Assembly: GCA_017553815.1 (NCBI GenBank)
Contig: JAFZJT010000312.1
Location: 1-12,127, forward strand
Length of the DNA: 12,127 nt
Direction: 5' to 3'
DNA from: Clostridia bacterium
GTDB lineage: Bacteria; Bacillota_A; Clostridia; Christensenellales; CAG-138
Part shown: positions 5,583-12,127 of the stretch, in pieces
Numbering within the stretch: position 1 is the stretch's first letter
How the letters are laid out: each line of letters opens with the position of its first letter
Program-made: the position numbers and the translations under genes
Notes under the pieces: generated by a model
Database searches by the model: none
What the model saw: the letters and a program-made list of their open reading frames with translations, nothing else
What the model was told of the DNA's origin: nothing

Positions 5583-8041
5583 AACAAACGAATTTCAGCG
5601 AGAATTGGACCATCAACGGGGAAACGGTCACGCTTCCGCGCGACGAAATGCTGTCTGCCCCGCGTACGCCGCAAAGCCCGTCCGGTTCCGGCGGCGCATT
5701 CTTTACCGGCGGTGTTTACGAGTATAAAAAGTGCTTTACTGCGCCTGACGCACCGGTGTGTTTGGTTGAGTTTGAAGGCGCGTACCGCGAGACCGAGATT
5801 GTTTTGAACGGCGAGAAGCTTGCGGAAAACCTGCTTGGCAACGTCGGCTTTACGGTCGATCTTTCGGATAAGCTCCGACGCGGCGAACCGAACGAACTTT
5901 GCGTCACGGTCAGAAACGACCGGCTTCCGAATGCGCGCTGGTACACGGGCAGCGGCATCTGTCGCCCCGTGCATCTGTGGACCGGCGAGCGGACGCATAT
6001 TGCGTTTGAAGGCGTGCGCGTATCAACGCCTGCATGCGCCGAGGATGTTTCCGAGGTCAAGGTCGAAACGACAATCCTACACCGGAATACCGGGATCGAA
6101 CATGTGCGGCTCATCACGGAGCTGGTTGATGAGGATGGGAAACCCGTATCCGTCGAAAGCACGCCGGTCACGCTGTTTCCGGGTGAGAATCCGACGATTG
6201 CGCAGCGGTTGTATCCGCGCAATGTGAAACTATGGAGCGTCGAAACGCCGCATCTTTATATTTGCCGCGTGCGCTTATCAACCGATACGCCGCAAACGAC
6301 GATGGAGGTTTATGCAAAGGCCAAGGCAGGCGTTCTTCCGGAGGAAACGACGCTCGACACCGCAGAGACCGTGTTCGGCATCCGTCATATCCAAATCGAC
6401 CCGGTGCACGGGCTTCGGATCAACGGCGTCGAGACGAAGCTGCGCGGCGCATGCATTCATGCGGATAACGGCGTACTCGGCGCGGCGGAATACGACGGCG
6501 CGGCGCTGTTTCGTGTCAAGCGTCTGAAAGAGGCGGGTTTTAACGCGGTGCGAATTGCGCATCAGCCGGCATCGAAAGCGTTGCTTTCTGCGTGCGACCG
6601 GGTCGGTATGCTGCTGATGGAGGAGACATTCGATTACTGGACGGATCGCAAGAGCGCGCAGGATGATGCGGATCGGTTTGAAGCGCATTGGCGCGAGCTT
6701 GTCGCGTACACAGTGCAGAAGGATTTCAACCACCCGTGCGTACTGCTGTATTCGATCGGCAACGAAATCATGATCCTCCATACCGACGAGGGACGTCGGT
6801 ATTCGCGGTTGCTGTCGGACGAGTTCCGGCGGCTCGACCCGACGCGACCGGTAACGAACGCGGCCAATGCGGGCATGAGCATCGGCACAGATCGAATCGC
6901 CATGCTGTACGATATGGGACTTTTGACGCAGGATGTGATAGATCGCATTGCAGGCAAGGCGAACGCGACGCTCGAGGAGATGGGCGCGTCGGTCAAACGT
7001 CTGATGGCAAGCGGCAATATCAACGATCTTATGACGCTGTTTACCGGGAAAATGAACGACATTGTCGCACATCCGGTGATTGCGGCGCGCATGGAGGAAG
7101 TGTATTCGCATCTGGACTGCTGCGGCTATAACTACATGATGCCCTGCTATGAAACGGACACACAGGCATGCCCGAACCGCGTGATCTTCGGCTCGGAGAC
7201 GAATCCGCCGCGCATCGACGCGCTGTGGGCGTATGTGCAGAAGGATCCGGCAAACCTCGGTGATTTCTGCTGGACGGGCTGGGACTATCTCGGAGAGGTC
7301 GGCGTCGGCATCACAAGCTACGACGGCGTCGGTCGCTTTGCGCAGCCGTATCCGGCATTGCTTGCCTACTGCGGAGACGTCGATCTGACCGGGTACAGAA
7401 GACCTTTAAGCTACTTCCGCGAGTTGGTGTTCGGACTTCGGAAGGCACCGTATCTATCGGTCGCGCTGCCTGCGTATTACGGCGTTCGGGCGGCAAACAC
7501 GCCGTGGGCGGTGACGGAGACCGTGCACAGCTGGACGTGGCGCGGCTTTGAGGGCAAGCCGATTCATGTGGAAATCTATACGGCAGGTGATGAAATCGTT
7601 TTGCTGCAGGACGGTACCGAAGTCGGCAGAGCCAAGCCGGAAGGGTATCGTGCAGGATTCGATCTTTGCTATCGTCCCGGCACGTTGGAAGCGATCGCTT
7701 ATGCGAACGGAACGGAGTTCGGCAGAGACGTCCTCCAAACGGCGGCGGGGCGCGAACGGGTATCTGCGCGGACGGAGCGGTGCGGCGAACTCACCTATGT
7801 TGAATTGCAGATTACGGACGAAAACGGCGTTTTCGTCATGGATCGGGAATACACACTGTCGCTCGAAACGGACGCAGTGCTTCTCGGCTTCGGCTCAGGA
7901 GATCCGTGGAGTGAGGAACCGTTTACGACTAAAACGCATACGACCTATCGCGGGCGGGCGCTTGCGATTGTGCGAACCGATGCAATCGGTGCAGTAACGA
8001 TCAAAGCCGAGAGCCTTCCCGAAGAAAAGGTCGTTCTGTGA
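5579..8041 (+). CDS. Glycoside hydrolase family 2 (beta-galactosidase/beta-glucuronidase-like), intracellular
   Basis: This 820-residue retaining beta-glycosidase has no signal peptide or membrane segment, so it should act on imported oligosaccharides in the cytoplasm. The N-terminal sugar-binding jelly roll (about 1-140) ends with the family signature ARWYTGSGICRPVHLW. An Ig-like domain follows (about 141-275), then the TIM barrel (about 280-600) with KLRGACIHAD, FNAVRIAHQP (usually HNP) and LLMEETFDYW. The predicted acid/base is Glu396 in YSIGNEIM and the predicted nucleophile Glu540 in IFGSETNP. They are 144 residues apart, more than the 76 between Glu461 and Glu537 of LacZ, because of an inserted helical segment at about 430-510. 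The C-terminal part (about 610-820) looks like further Ig-like domains. The start at 5579 is chosen over the in-frame ATG at 5435 because GGGAGG lies seven bases upstream, it overlaps the reductase stop as ATGA, and the upstream extension only duplicates reductase sequence. Substrate could be a beta-galactoside, glucuronide or other beta-linked sugar. Confidence 0.9.
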   Translation: MKQTNFSENWTINGETVTLPRDEMLSAPRTPQSPSGSGGAFFTGGVYEYKKCFTAPDAPVCLVEFEGAYRETEIVLNGEKLAENLLGNVGFTVDLSDKLRRGEPNELCVTVRNDRLPNARWYTGSGICRPVHLWTGERTHIAFEGVRVSTPACAEDVSEVKVETTILHRNTGIEHVRLITELVDEDGKPVSVESTPVTLFPGENPTIAQRLYPRNVKLWSVETPHLYICRVRLSTDTPQTTMEVYAKAKAGVLPEETTLDTAETVFGIRHIQIDPVHGLRINGVETKLRGACIHADNGVLGAAEYDGAALFRVKRLKEAGFNAVRIAHQPASKALLSACDRVGMLLMEETFDYWTDRKSAQDDADRFEAHWRELVAYTVQKDFNHPCVLLYSIGNEIMILHTDEGRRYSRLLSDEFRRLDPTRPVTNAANAGMSIGTDRIAMLYDMGLLTQDVIDRIAGKANATLEEMGASVKRLMASGNINDLMTLFTGKMNDIVAHPVIAARMEEVYSHLDCCGYNYMMPCYETDTQACPNRVIFGSETNPPRIDALWAYVQKDPANLGDFCWTGWDYLGEVGVGITSYDGVGRFAQPYPALLAYCGDVDLTGYRRPLSYFRELVFGLRKAPYLSVALPAYYGVRAANTPWAVTETVHSWTWRGFEGKPIHVEIYTAGDEIVLLQDGTEVGRAKPEGYRAGFDLCYRPGTLEAIAYANGTEFGRDVLQTAAGRERVSARTERCGELTYVELQITDENGVFVMDREYTLSLETDAVLLGFGSGDPWSEEPFTTKTHTTYRGRALAIVRTDAIGAVTIKAESLPEEKVVL

Positions 8042-8067
8042 ACCATTCGACAGACGGACGGCAACGA

Positions 8068-8098
8068 TGAAACAAAGCCGTTCGTTTGTCTCATTTTT
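8068..8098 (+). terminator. Rho-independent terminator after the glycoside hydrolase
   Basis: TGAAACAAA (8068-8076) pairs with TTTGTCTCA (8085-8093) around an eight-base loop, with a single A-C mismatch, and is followed at once by five T (8094-8098). It lies 26 bases after the hydrolase stop and ahead of the regulator gene. This is the expected layout for the end of the upstream operon. The stem is AT-rich, so termination may be incomplete. Confidence 0.6.
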
Positions 8099-8099
8099 G

Positions 8100-8125
8100 C
8101 GGTCTGCTTGAATGCAGACAGACCG
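8100..8125 (+). promoter_or_regulatory. Nested inverted repeat, candidate operator or attenuator stem
   Basis: GTCTGC (8102-8107) and GCAGAC (8114-8119) are perfect inverted repeats around TTGAAT. The larger arm CGGTCT (8100-8105) is also complementary to AGACCG (8120-8125), because AGAC is repeated on the right side. It sits two bases past the terminator T-run, 42 bases before the regulator start. The symmetry would suit a dimeric DNA-binding protein or an RNA hairpin. Function is inferred from position only. Confidence 0.35.
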
Positions 8126-8136
8126 TTTGATAGGAT
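8108..8136 (+). promoter_or_regulatory. Candidate sigma-70-type promoter for the AraC-family gene
   Basis: TTGAAT (8108-8113) matches four of six bases of the -35 consensus, and TAGGAT (8131-8136) matches four of six of the -10, with an ideal 17-base spacer. It lies just after a terminator and 30 bases before the regulator start codon, where a new promoter is expected. The -35 hexamer is the centre of the inverted repeat, so a protein bound there could block transcription. The match is moderate and chance cannot be excluded. Confidence 0.3.
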
Positions 8137-8166
8137 CGTTTTATCGAAACAGGAGGATGGATTCCG

Positions 8167-8946
8167 ATGTGTGCCAGAATCAGCGAAAAGGACATAGATC
8201 GTCTCGTCACAAAGTACCGCTTTGAAAACAGCGAGAAAGAATTCACGCGCCTTCCGTCGGATCGAGAAAACACGATCATGGAAATGGTGCGTGCCGGCCG
8301 GTATCGGGATGCAATCCGGTTGCAACGTCTTTCGGAAAACATCCTCCATCTCGGACGGCTTGCAGATGATCCGAAAAAGAATCTGGAATACTATGCTGCC
8401 ATCATCATCGCGTTTTCGAGCCGCGCGGCAATCGAAGGCGGCATGCCGCAGGAAAATGCGCTCGATCTTTCCGATGTTCTGCTGCAAAAGCTGTCCCGTC
8501 TCACAACGGTTGAGGAGATCGAAGACTTTGTTTTGTTCTCCGTCGCTGCGTTTGCCAAAGCCGTATCCGTTACCCGTCGCAGGACAAGCGTGTATCCGGT
8601 TGAGCAAAGCAAAGCATTCATCGACCGAAACATCTATCGTAACATTTCCGTAACGGATGTGGCTGCATTTGTCGGCTTATCGGCGGAGCATTTGAGCCGA
8701 TTGTTCCGAAAAACGCAGGGCATCACCATTCATCACTATATCCAAAGAGAAAAAATCAACGCCGCTTGCAACATTCTGCGCTATACGGATCGGAGCATTG
8801 CCGAAGTGGCGGCAGAAACCGGATTTGCCAGTCATTCCAATTTCGGGCAGGTATTTCGCACATGGAAGGGCATGACGCCGAGAGAATACCGCAACCAATA
8901 TCGCGTATCGCAGTTTACCGAACCGGAGAAGGACAAAACACCATAG
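8167..8946 (+). CDS. AraC-family transcriptional regulator
   Basis: This 259-residue protein has a clear C-terminal double helix-turn-helix of the AraC/XylS type (about 147-247). The first helix pair is ISVTDVAAFVGLSAEHLSRLF, followed by the family linker KINAACNILRYTDRSIAEVA and the second, most conserved helix pair GFASHSNFGQVFRTWKGMTP. The N-terminal 130 residues lack the cupin arm of AraC/RhaS. They look helical, with LADDPKKNLEYYAAII and SSRAAIEGGMPQENALDLSD, a layout common in Clostridia AraC-type proteins. AGGAGG at 8151-8156, ten bases upstream, supports the start. The gene lies between a terminator and the rhamnose genes in the same direction, so it probably activates the rha operon, the upstream hydrolase operon, or both. 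The inducer is unknown; with no cupin, direct sugar sensing like RhaS cannot be assumed. Confidence 0.9.
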   Translation: MCARISEKDIDRLVTKYRFENSEKEFTRLPSDRENTIMEMVRAGRYRDAIRLQRLSENILHLGRLADDPKKNLEYYAAIIIAFSSRAAIEGGMPQENALDLSDVLLQKLSRLTTVEEIEDFVLFSVAAFAKAVSVTRRRTSVYPVEQSKAFIDRNIYRNISVTDVAAFVGLSAEHLSRLFRKTQGITIHHYIQREKINAACNILRYTDRSIAEVAAETGFASHSNFGQVFRTWKGMTPREYRNQYRVSQFTEPEKDKTP

Positions 8947-9036
8947 GAAATACCAATCAGCAAGCAGAAAAGCGGCTTGATCGGACTTTGCGGGCAGAGT
9001 ATCTGACTGTTTGCGTGCGACAGAGGAGAATCCGAC

Positions 9037-10308
9037 ATGAAAAAATATCTTGCAATCGACATCGGCGCGTCAAGCGGACGGCATATTGTGGGCTGGATCG
9101 AAAACGGACAGTGGCGGACCGACGAGGTCTACCGCTTCCCGAACGGAGTCACGGAATCCGGCGGGCATCTCACTTGGGACATTGACGCGCTGTTCGATCA
9201 TGTGAAGCACGGCATTGCGCTTGCAAAGGAACGGTACGAAATCGAAAGCCTTTCGATCGACACCTGGGGCGTGGACTATGTGCTGCTGCACGGCGACGAG
9301 ACCGTCTATCCGGTCTACGCTTACCGCGATCATCGCACGGAAACGGTGATCGAAAAGGTGCATGAAAAGATGCCGTTTTCCGCGCTGTACCGCCGCACCG
9401 GCATTCAGTTTCAGCCGTTCAATACGGTCTATCAGTTGTTTGCGGATCAAGAAGCGGGGCGGCTCGAAACGGCGACCGATTTTCTGATGATCCCGGAATA
9501 CCTCATGTACCGGCTCTGCGGCGTGAAAAGCCACGAATACACCAACGCCACCACCGGCGGCATGGTGAACGCCGAGACCGGCGAATACGATCCCAAGATC
9601 ATAGAAGCGTTGGGCTTGCCGAAGCATTTGTTCCATAAGCTGCAAAAACCGGGGACGCAAATCGGCACATATGAGGGCATCAAGGTTGTCCTTTGCGCCA
9701 CGCATGATACCGGCAGTGCGGTCGAGGGGATTCCTATGGAGGAAACCCAACCCTACATTTCTTCAGGTACATGGTCGCTCTTGGGCGTCAAGACGGAAAA
9801 GCCTATCACGGATGAAGCAAGCGAAGCCGCCAACTGGTCCAACGAGGGCGGCGTGGGCTACAACCGCTATCAGAAAAACATTATGGGCATGTGGCTGCCG
9901 AATCGTTTGCGCGCCGAAATTTGCCCCGAAAAGCCTTGGAGCGAGATCACGGCGGAAGCCGAGGCAAGCGCATTCGATGAAACGGTTGACGCCAATGCCC
10001 AAATGTTCCTTGCGCCGGAATCCATGCAGGCCGCGTTCGACGCAGCGCTGCATAAAAGACCGCAGACTGCGGGGGACTACTTCCGCTGCGCGTACCGGTC
10101 GTTGGCGCTCTCCTACAAGCAGGCGATCGAGGAACTGGATCGCAACACCCAAAGAACCTATGACAAACTCTATATCGTCGGCGGCGGCGCGAAGAACGGC
10201 TTTTTGAACCGCCTGACCGAACAGGCAACCGGCAAAACGGTGCTCGCCTTGCCGATCGAGGCAACGGCGCTCGGAAATCTCAAGATTCAAACGGAGGTAA
10301 ACGCATGA
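9037..10308 (+). CDS. rhaB: L-rhamnulokinase, C-terminally short
   Basis: This FGGY-superfamily kinase phosphorylates L-rhamnulose to L-rhamnulose 1-phosphate, the second step of L-rhamnose catabolism. Diagnostic sequences are AIDIGASSGRH (phosphate loop, 7-16), SIDTWGVDYVLL (73-84), YRDHRT (96-101), the likely catalytic Asp224 in ATHDTGSAV, SSGTWSLLG (242-250) and IVGGGAKNGFLNRL (380-393). AGAGGAGA at 9022-9029, seven bases upstream, sets the start. At 423 residues it is shorter than E. coli RhaB (489). A segment before ATHDT is compact (GTYEGIKVVL), and the protein ends only nine residues after EATALGN, where relatives continue with roughly 30 more. The last residues (TEVNA) come from bases that also form the rhaA ribosome binding site, and the stop overlaps rhaA as ATGA. 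A weak promoter-like pair (TTGATC 8977-8982, TATCTG 9000-9005) lies in the 90-base gap upstream. Identity is strongly backed by rhaA and rhaD downstream; activity is less certain because of the short tail. Confidence 0.9.
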   Translation: MKKYLAIDIGASSGRHIVGWIENGQWRTDEVYRFPNGVTESGGHLTWDIDALFDHVKHGIALAKERYEIESLSIDTWGVDYVLLHGDETVYPVYAYRDHRTETVIEKVHEKMPFSALYRRTGIQFQPFNTVYQLFADQEAGRLETATDFLMIPEYLMYRLCGVKSHEYTNATTGGMVNAETGEYDPKIIEALGLPKHLFHKLQKPGTQIGTYEGIKVVLCATHDTGSAVEGIPMEETQPYISSGTWSLLGVKTEKPITDEASEAANWSNEGGVGYNRYQKNIMGMWLPNRLRAEICPEKPWSEITAEAEASAFDETVDANAQMFLAPESMQAAFDAALHKRPQTAGDYFRCAYRSLALSYKQAIEELDRNTQRTYDKLYIVGGGAKNGFLNRLTEQATGKTVLALPIEATALGNLKIQTEVNA

Positions 10309-11555
10309 GTTGCAACGAAGCAAAGAACGCATACGCCGCATACGGCGTGGATGTGGAAAACGCCATTGAGCGCCTTAGGACCGTGCCGGTTTCCCTGCAT
10401 TGCTGGCAGGGCGACGATGTGCGCGGGTTCGACACCGATCCGAACAAGCCTTTGACCGGCGGCATTCAGACGACCGGCAACTATCCGGGCAGAGCAAGAA
10501 CGCCCAACGAGCTGATGCAGGACCTTGACAAGGTGCTTTCGCTGATTCCGGGCAAGCCCAAGATGAATCTGCACGCAAGCTATGCAATCTTCGAGGACGG
10601 CGCATGGGCGGACCGCGACAAGCTGGAACCGAAACACTTTGCAAAATGGGTGCGTTTCTGTAAGGAACGCAGCCTGGGTTGCGATTTTAACCCGACGTTC
10701 TTCTCCCATCCGAACTGCGATCCGCTGACGCTGTCCAGCCCGAACGCAGACACGCGGCGCTTCTGGATCGAGCACGGCAGGGCGTGCATCCGCATTTCAA
10801 GCTACTTTGCGGAAGAATTGGGCGAGCCCTGCGTGATGAACATTTGGACCGGCGACGGCTTCAAGGACATTCCCGCCGACCGCATGGGCCCGCGCGTGCG
10901 CTACCGCGAGAGTATTGACGAAATTCTTTCCGAGCCGTATGATTTCAATAAAGTCAAGCCGTGCATCGAATCGAAGGTCTTCGGCATCGGCGTCGAGGCG
11001 TACACCGTGGGCAGCGGCGAGTTTGCGCTTTCCTACGCCGCAATGAACCGCGACAAGTGCATTCCGCTGATGGACAACGGACACTATCATCCGACCGAGG
11101 TCGTTTCCGATAAGATTCCCGCGCTTTTGGCGTTCTTCCCGGAGATCGCGCTGCACGTCACGCGCCCGATCCGCTGGGACAGCGACCATGTGGTGCTGTT
11201 CGACGATGAGACCAAGGAAATGATGAAGGAGATCGTGCGCTGCGGGCTCGACCGCGTGCATATTGCGCTCGACTATTTTGATGCCAGCATCAACCGCATT
11301 TCGGCGTGGGTGACCGGCTTCCGCAATGTGCAGAAGGACCTGCTGTTTGCGCTGCTGCAGCCGAATGATGACTTGAAAGCTCTGCAGGATTGCGGCAATT
11401 TCAGCAAGCTCATGGCCATGCAGGAGGAGCTCAAAACCCTGCCGTTCGGCGAGGTGTGGAACGAGTATTGTAAGAGATGCCATAAGCCCGTCGACGGCGC
11501 ATGGTATCCGGTGATCGAAGCATACGAAAAGGAAGTTTTGGAGGCAAGAAAATGA
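10305..11555 (+). CDS. rhaA: L-rhamnose isomerase
   Basis: This 416-residue protein (E. coli RhaA is 419) converts L-rhamnose to L-rhamnulose in the cytoplasm with a divalent metal such as Mn. Sequence landmarks are VSLHCWQGDDVRGF (29-42), GGIQTTGNYPG (52-62), NIWTGDGFKD (179-188), IESKVFGIGVEAYTVGSGEF (221-240), MDNGHYHPTE (256-265), LHVTRPIRWDSDHVV (283-297) and YFDASINRI (324-332). By comparison with E. coli RhaA from memory, Glu222, Asp257 and His284 are metal ligands, and His260, Asp292 and Asp294 belong to the catalytic site; all are present. GGAGG at 10293-10297, seven bases upstream, lies inside the end of rhaB, and the start overlaps the rhaB stop as ATGA. The stop overlaps rhaD in the same way. 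Identification is firm. Confidence 0.96.
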   Translation: MSCNEAKNAYAAYGVDVENAIERLRTVPVSLHCWQGDDVRGFDTDPNKPLTGGIQTTGNYPGRARTPNELMQDLDKVLSLIPGKPKMNLHASYAIFEDGAWADRDKLEPKHFAKWVRFCKERSLGCDFNPTFFSHPNCDPLTLSSPNADTRRFWIEHGRACIRISSYFAEELGEPCVMNIWTGDGFKDIPADRMGPRVRYRESIDEILSEPYDFNKVKPCIESKVFGIGVEAYTVGSGEFALSYAAMNRDKCIPLMDNGHYHPTEVVSDKIPALLAFFPEIALHVTRPIRWDSDHVVLFDDETKEMMKEIVRCGLDRVHIALDYFDASINRISAWVTGFRNVQKDLLFALLQPNDDLKALQDCGNFSKLMAMQEELKTLPFGEVWNEYCKRCHKPVDGAWYPVIEAYEKEVLEARK

Positions 11556-12127
11556 AGGACATTCTGAACGCACCGTTTCTGATTGAAATGATCCGCACGA
11601 CGACGAACATGTACGCGCACGGCTGGGACGAGCGCAACGGCGGCAATATCAGCTTGCTGCTGGACGAGGCGAAGGCGGGGGAATACCTCGATCTCAACCG
11701 CGTCGTCCGCACCATCCCGACCGGCTTTGAAGCCCCTGAACTGAACGGAAAAATCTTTCTTGTCACCGGCACGGGCAAGTATTTCAAAAATGTGCAGTAT
11801 GATCCCGCGAACAACCTCGGCATTGTCCGCCTTGCAAAGAACGGTGCCGAAGCCGAACTCCTTTGGGGCTACACCGACGGCGGCAAATTCACCTCGGAAT
11901 TCCCCGCGCATATGATGAGCCACGTCGCCCGTATGCGCGTCAATCCGGAAAACCGCGTCGTCATGCACTGCCATCCGGCGAATCTTCTTGCCATGACCTA
12001 TGTGCACGATCTCGACGAACGCGCGTTCACGCGCACGCTCTGGCAGATGTGCACCGAATGCATCGTGGTCTTCCCGGACGGCGTGAACGTGCTGCCGTGG
12101 ATGCTCTGCGGCACCAACGAGATCGGC
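11552..12127 (+). CDS. rhaD: L-rhamnulose-1-phosphate aldolase (3' partial)
   Basis: The frame opens at ATG 11552 and stays open to the window edge, giving 192 residues of an enzyme that is 274 residues in E. coli. RhaD splits L-rhamnulose 1-phosphate into dihydroxyacetone phosphate and L-lactaldehyde, the last step of the pathway. Visible class II aldolase features are HGWDERNGGNIS (23-34, substrate phosphate site), LVTGTGKYFKN (70-80), catalytic-type Glu116 in SEFPAHMMSH, and zinc ligands His139 and His141 in VMHCHPAN. They correspond to Glu117, His141 and His143 of E. coli. The third zinc His should lie beyond the window. The start has GGAGG at 11540-11544, seven bases upstream, and overlaps the rhaA stop as ATGA. 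Order and identity complete a rhaBAD operon. The only incompleteness seen is the window edge. Confidence 0.95.
   Translation, partial: MKDILNAPFLIEMIRTTTNMYAHGWDERNGGNISLLLDEAKAGEYLDLNRVVRTIPTGFEAPELNGKIFLVTGTGKYFKNVQYDPANNLGIVRLAKNGAEAELLWGYTDGGKFTSEFPAHMMSHVARMRVNPENRVVMHCHPANLLAMTYVHDLDERAFTRTLWQMCTECIVVFPDGVNVLPWMLCGTNEIG

Noticed and set aside
6278..7111. 277-codon minus-strand frame inside the GH2 gene
   Set aside because: Antisense shadow of a confidently coding region, Arg/His-rich, no family resemblance.
8977..9005. Promoter-like TTGATC and TATCTG with 17-base spacing before rhaB
   Set aside because: Only three of six -10 bases match, and rhaB could equally be read through from the regulator gene; too weak to list as a feature.
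8766..9185. 139-codon + strand frame bridging the regulator and rhaB
   Set aside because: It overlaps conserved codons of both real genes in a different frame and shows no motif or ribosome binding site.

Overview
This window is GC-rich, densely packed and coded entirely on the + strand. It holds eleven recognisable genes, two of them cut by the window edges, and all but the regulator are sugar-catabolism genes. Strong GGAGG-type ribosome binding sites, frequent ATGA stop/start overlaps, an AraC regulator with a helical (non-cupin) N-terminus, and isomerase-kinase-aldolase cassettes suggest a saccharolytic, probably anaerobic Firmicutes/Clostridia-type bacterium such as those of the gut. This is an inference from gene style: no rRNA or other marker is present, and no transporter gene falls inside the window.

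Region 1 (1-8041) is a run of six genes: a fucose-isomerase-like protein (5' end missing), an FGGY sugar kinase, a class II (GatY/Fba-type) ketose-phosphate aldolase, a xylose-isomerase-like TIM barrel, an aldo/keto reductase, and a leaderless family 2 glycoside hydrolase. The first three form a logical path: aldose to ketose, ketose to ketose phosphate, then cleavage to a triose phosphate plus an aldehyde. The reductase could remove the aldehyde, and the hydrolase could release the sugar inside the cell. The real substrate cannot be read from sequence. The xylose-isomerase-like protein has His at one of the classical metal-ligand Asp positions, so it may not be a xylose isomerase. A hairpin without a clear U-tract separates the fourth and fifth genes, and the reductase start has no visible Shine-Dalgarno.

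Region 2 (8042-8946) is a 125-base gap with a good Rho-independent terminator, then a nested inverted repeat overlapping a candidate promoter, then an AraC-family regulator. The regulator probably controls one or both flanking operons.

Region 3 (9037-12127) is a standard L-rhamnose catabolic operon, rhaB-rhaA-rhaD (rhaD cut at the 3' edge), with both junctions overlapping as ATGA. RhaB appears shortened at its C-terminus. Both regions would feed dihydroxyacetone phosphate and a short aldehyde (L-lactaldehyde from rhamnose) into central metabolism. This fits use of plant pectin or host-glycan sugars. No mobile elements, CRISPR arrays, tRNAs or rRNAs were seen, and no gene-free stretch exceeds 125 bases.
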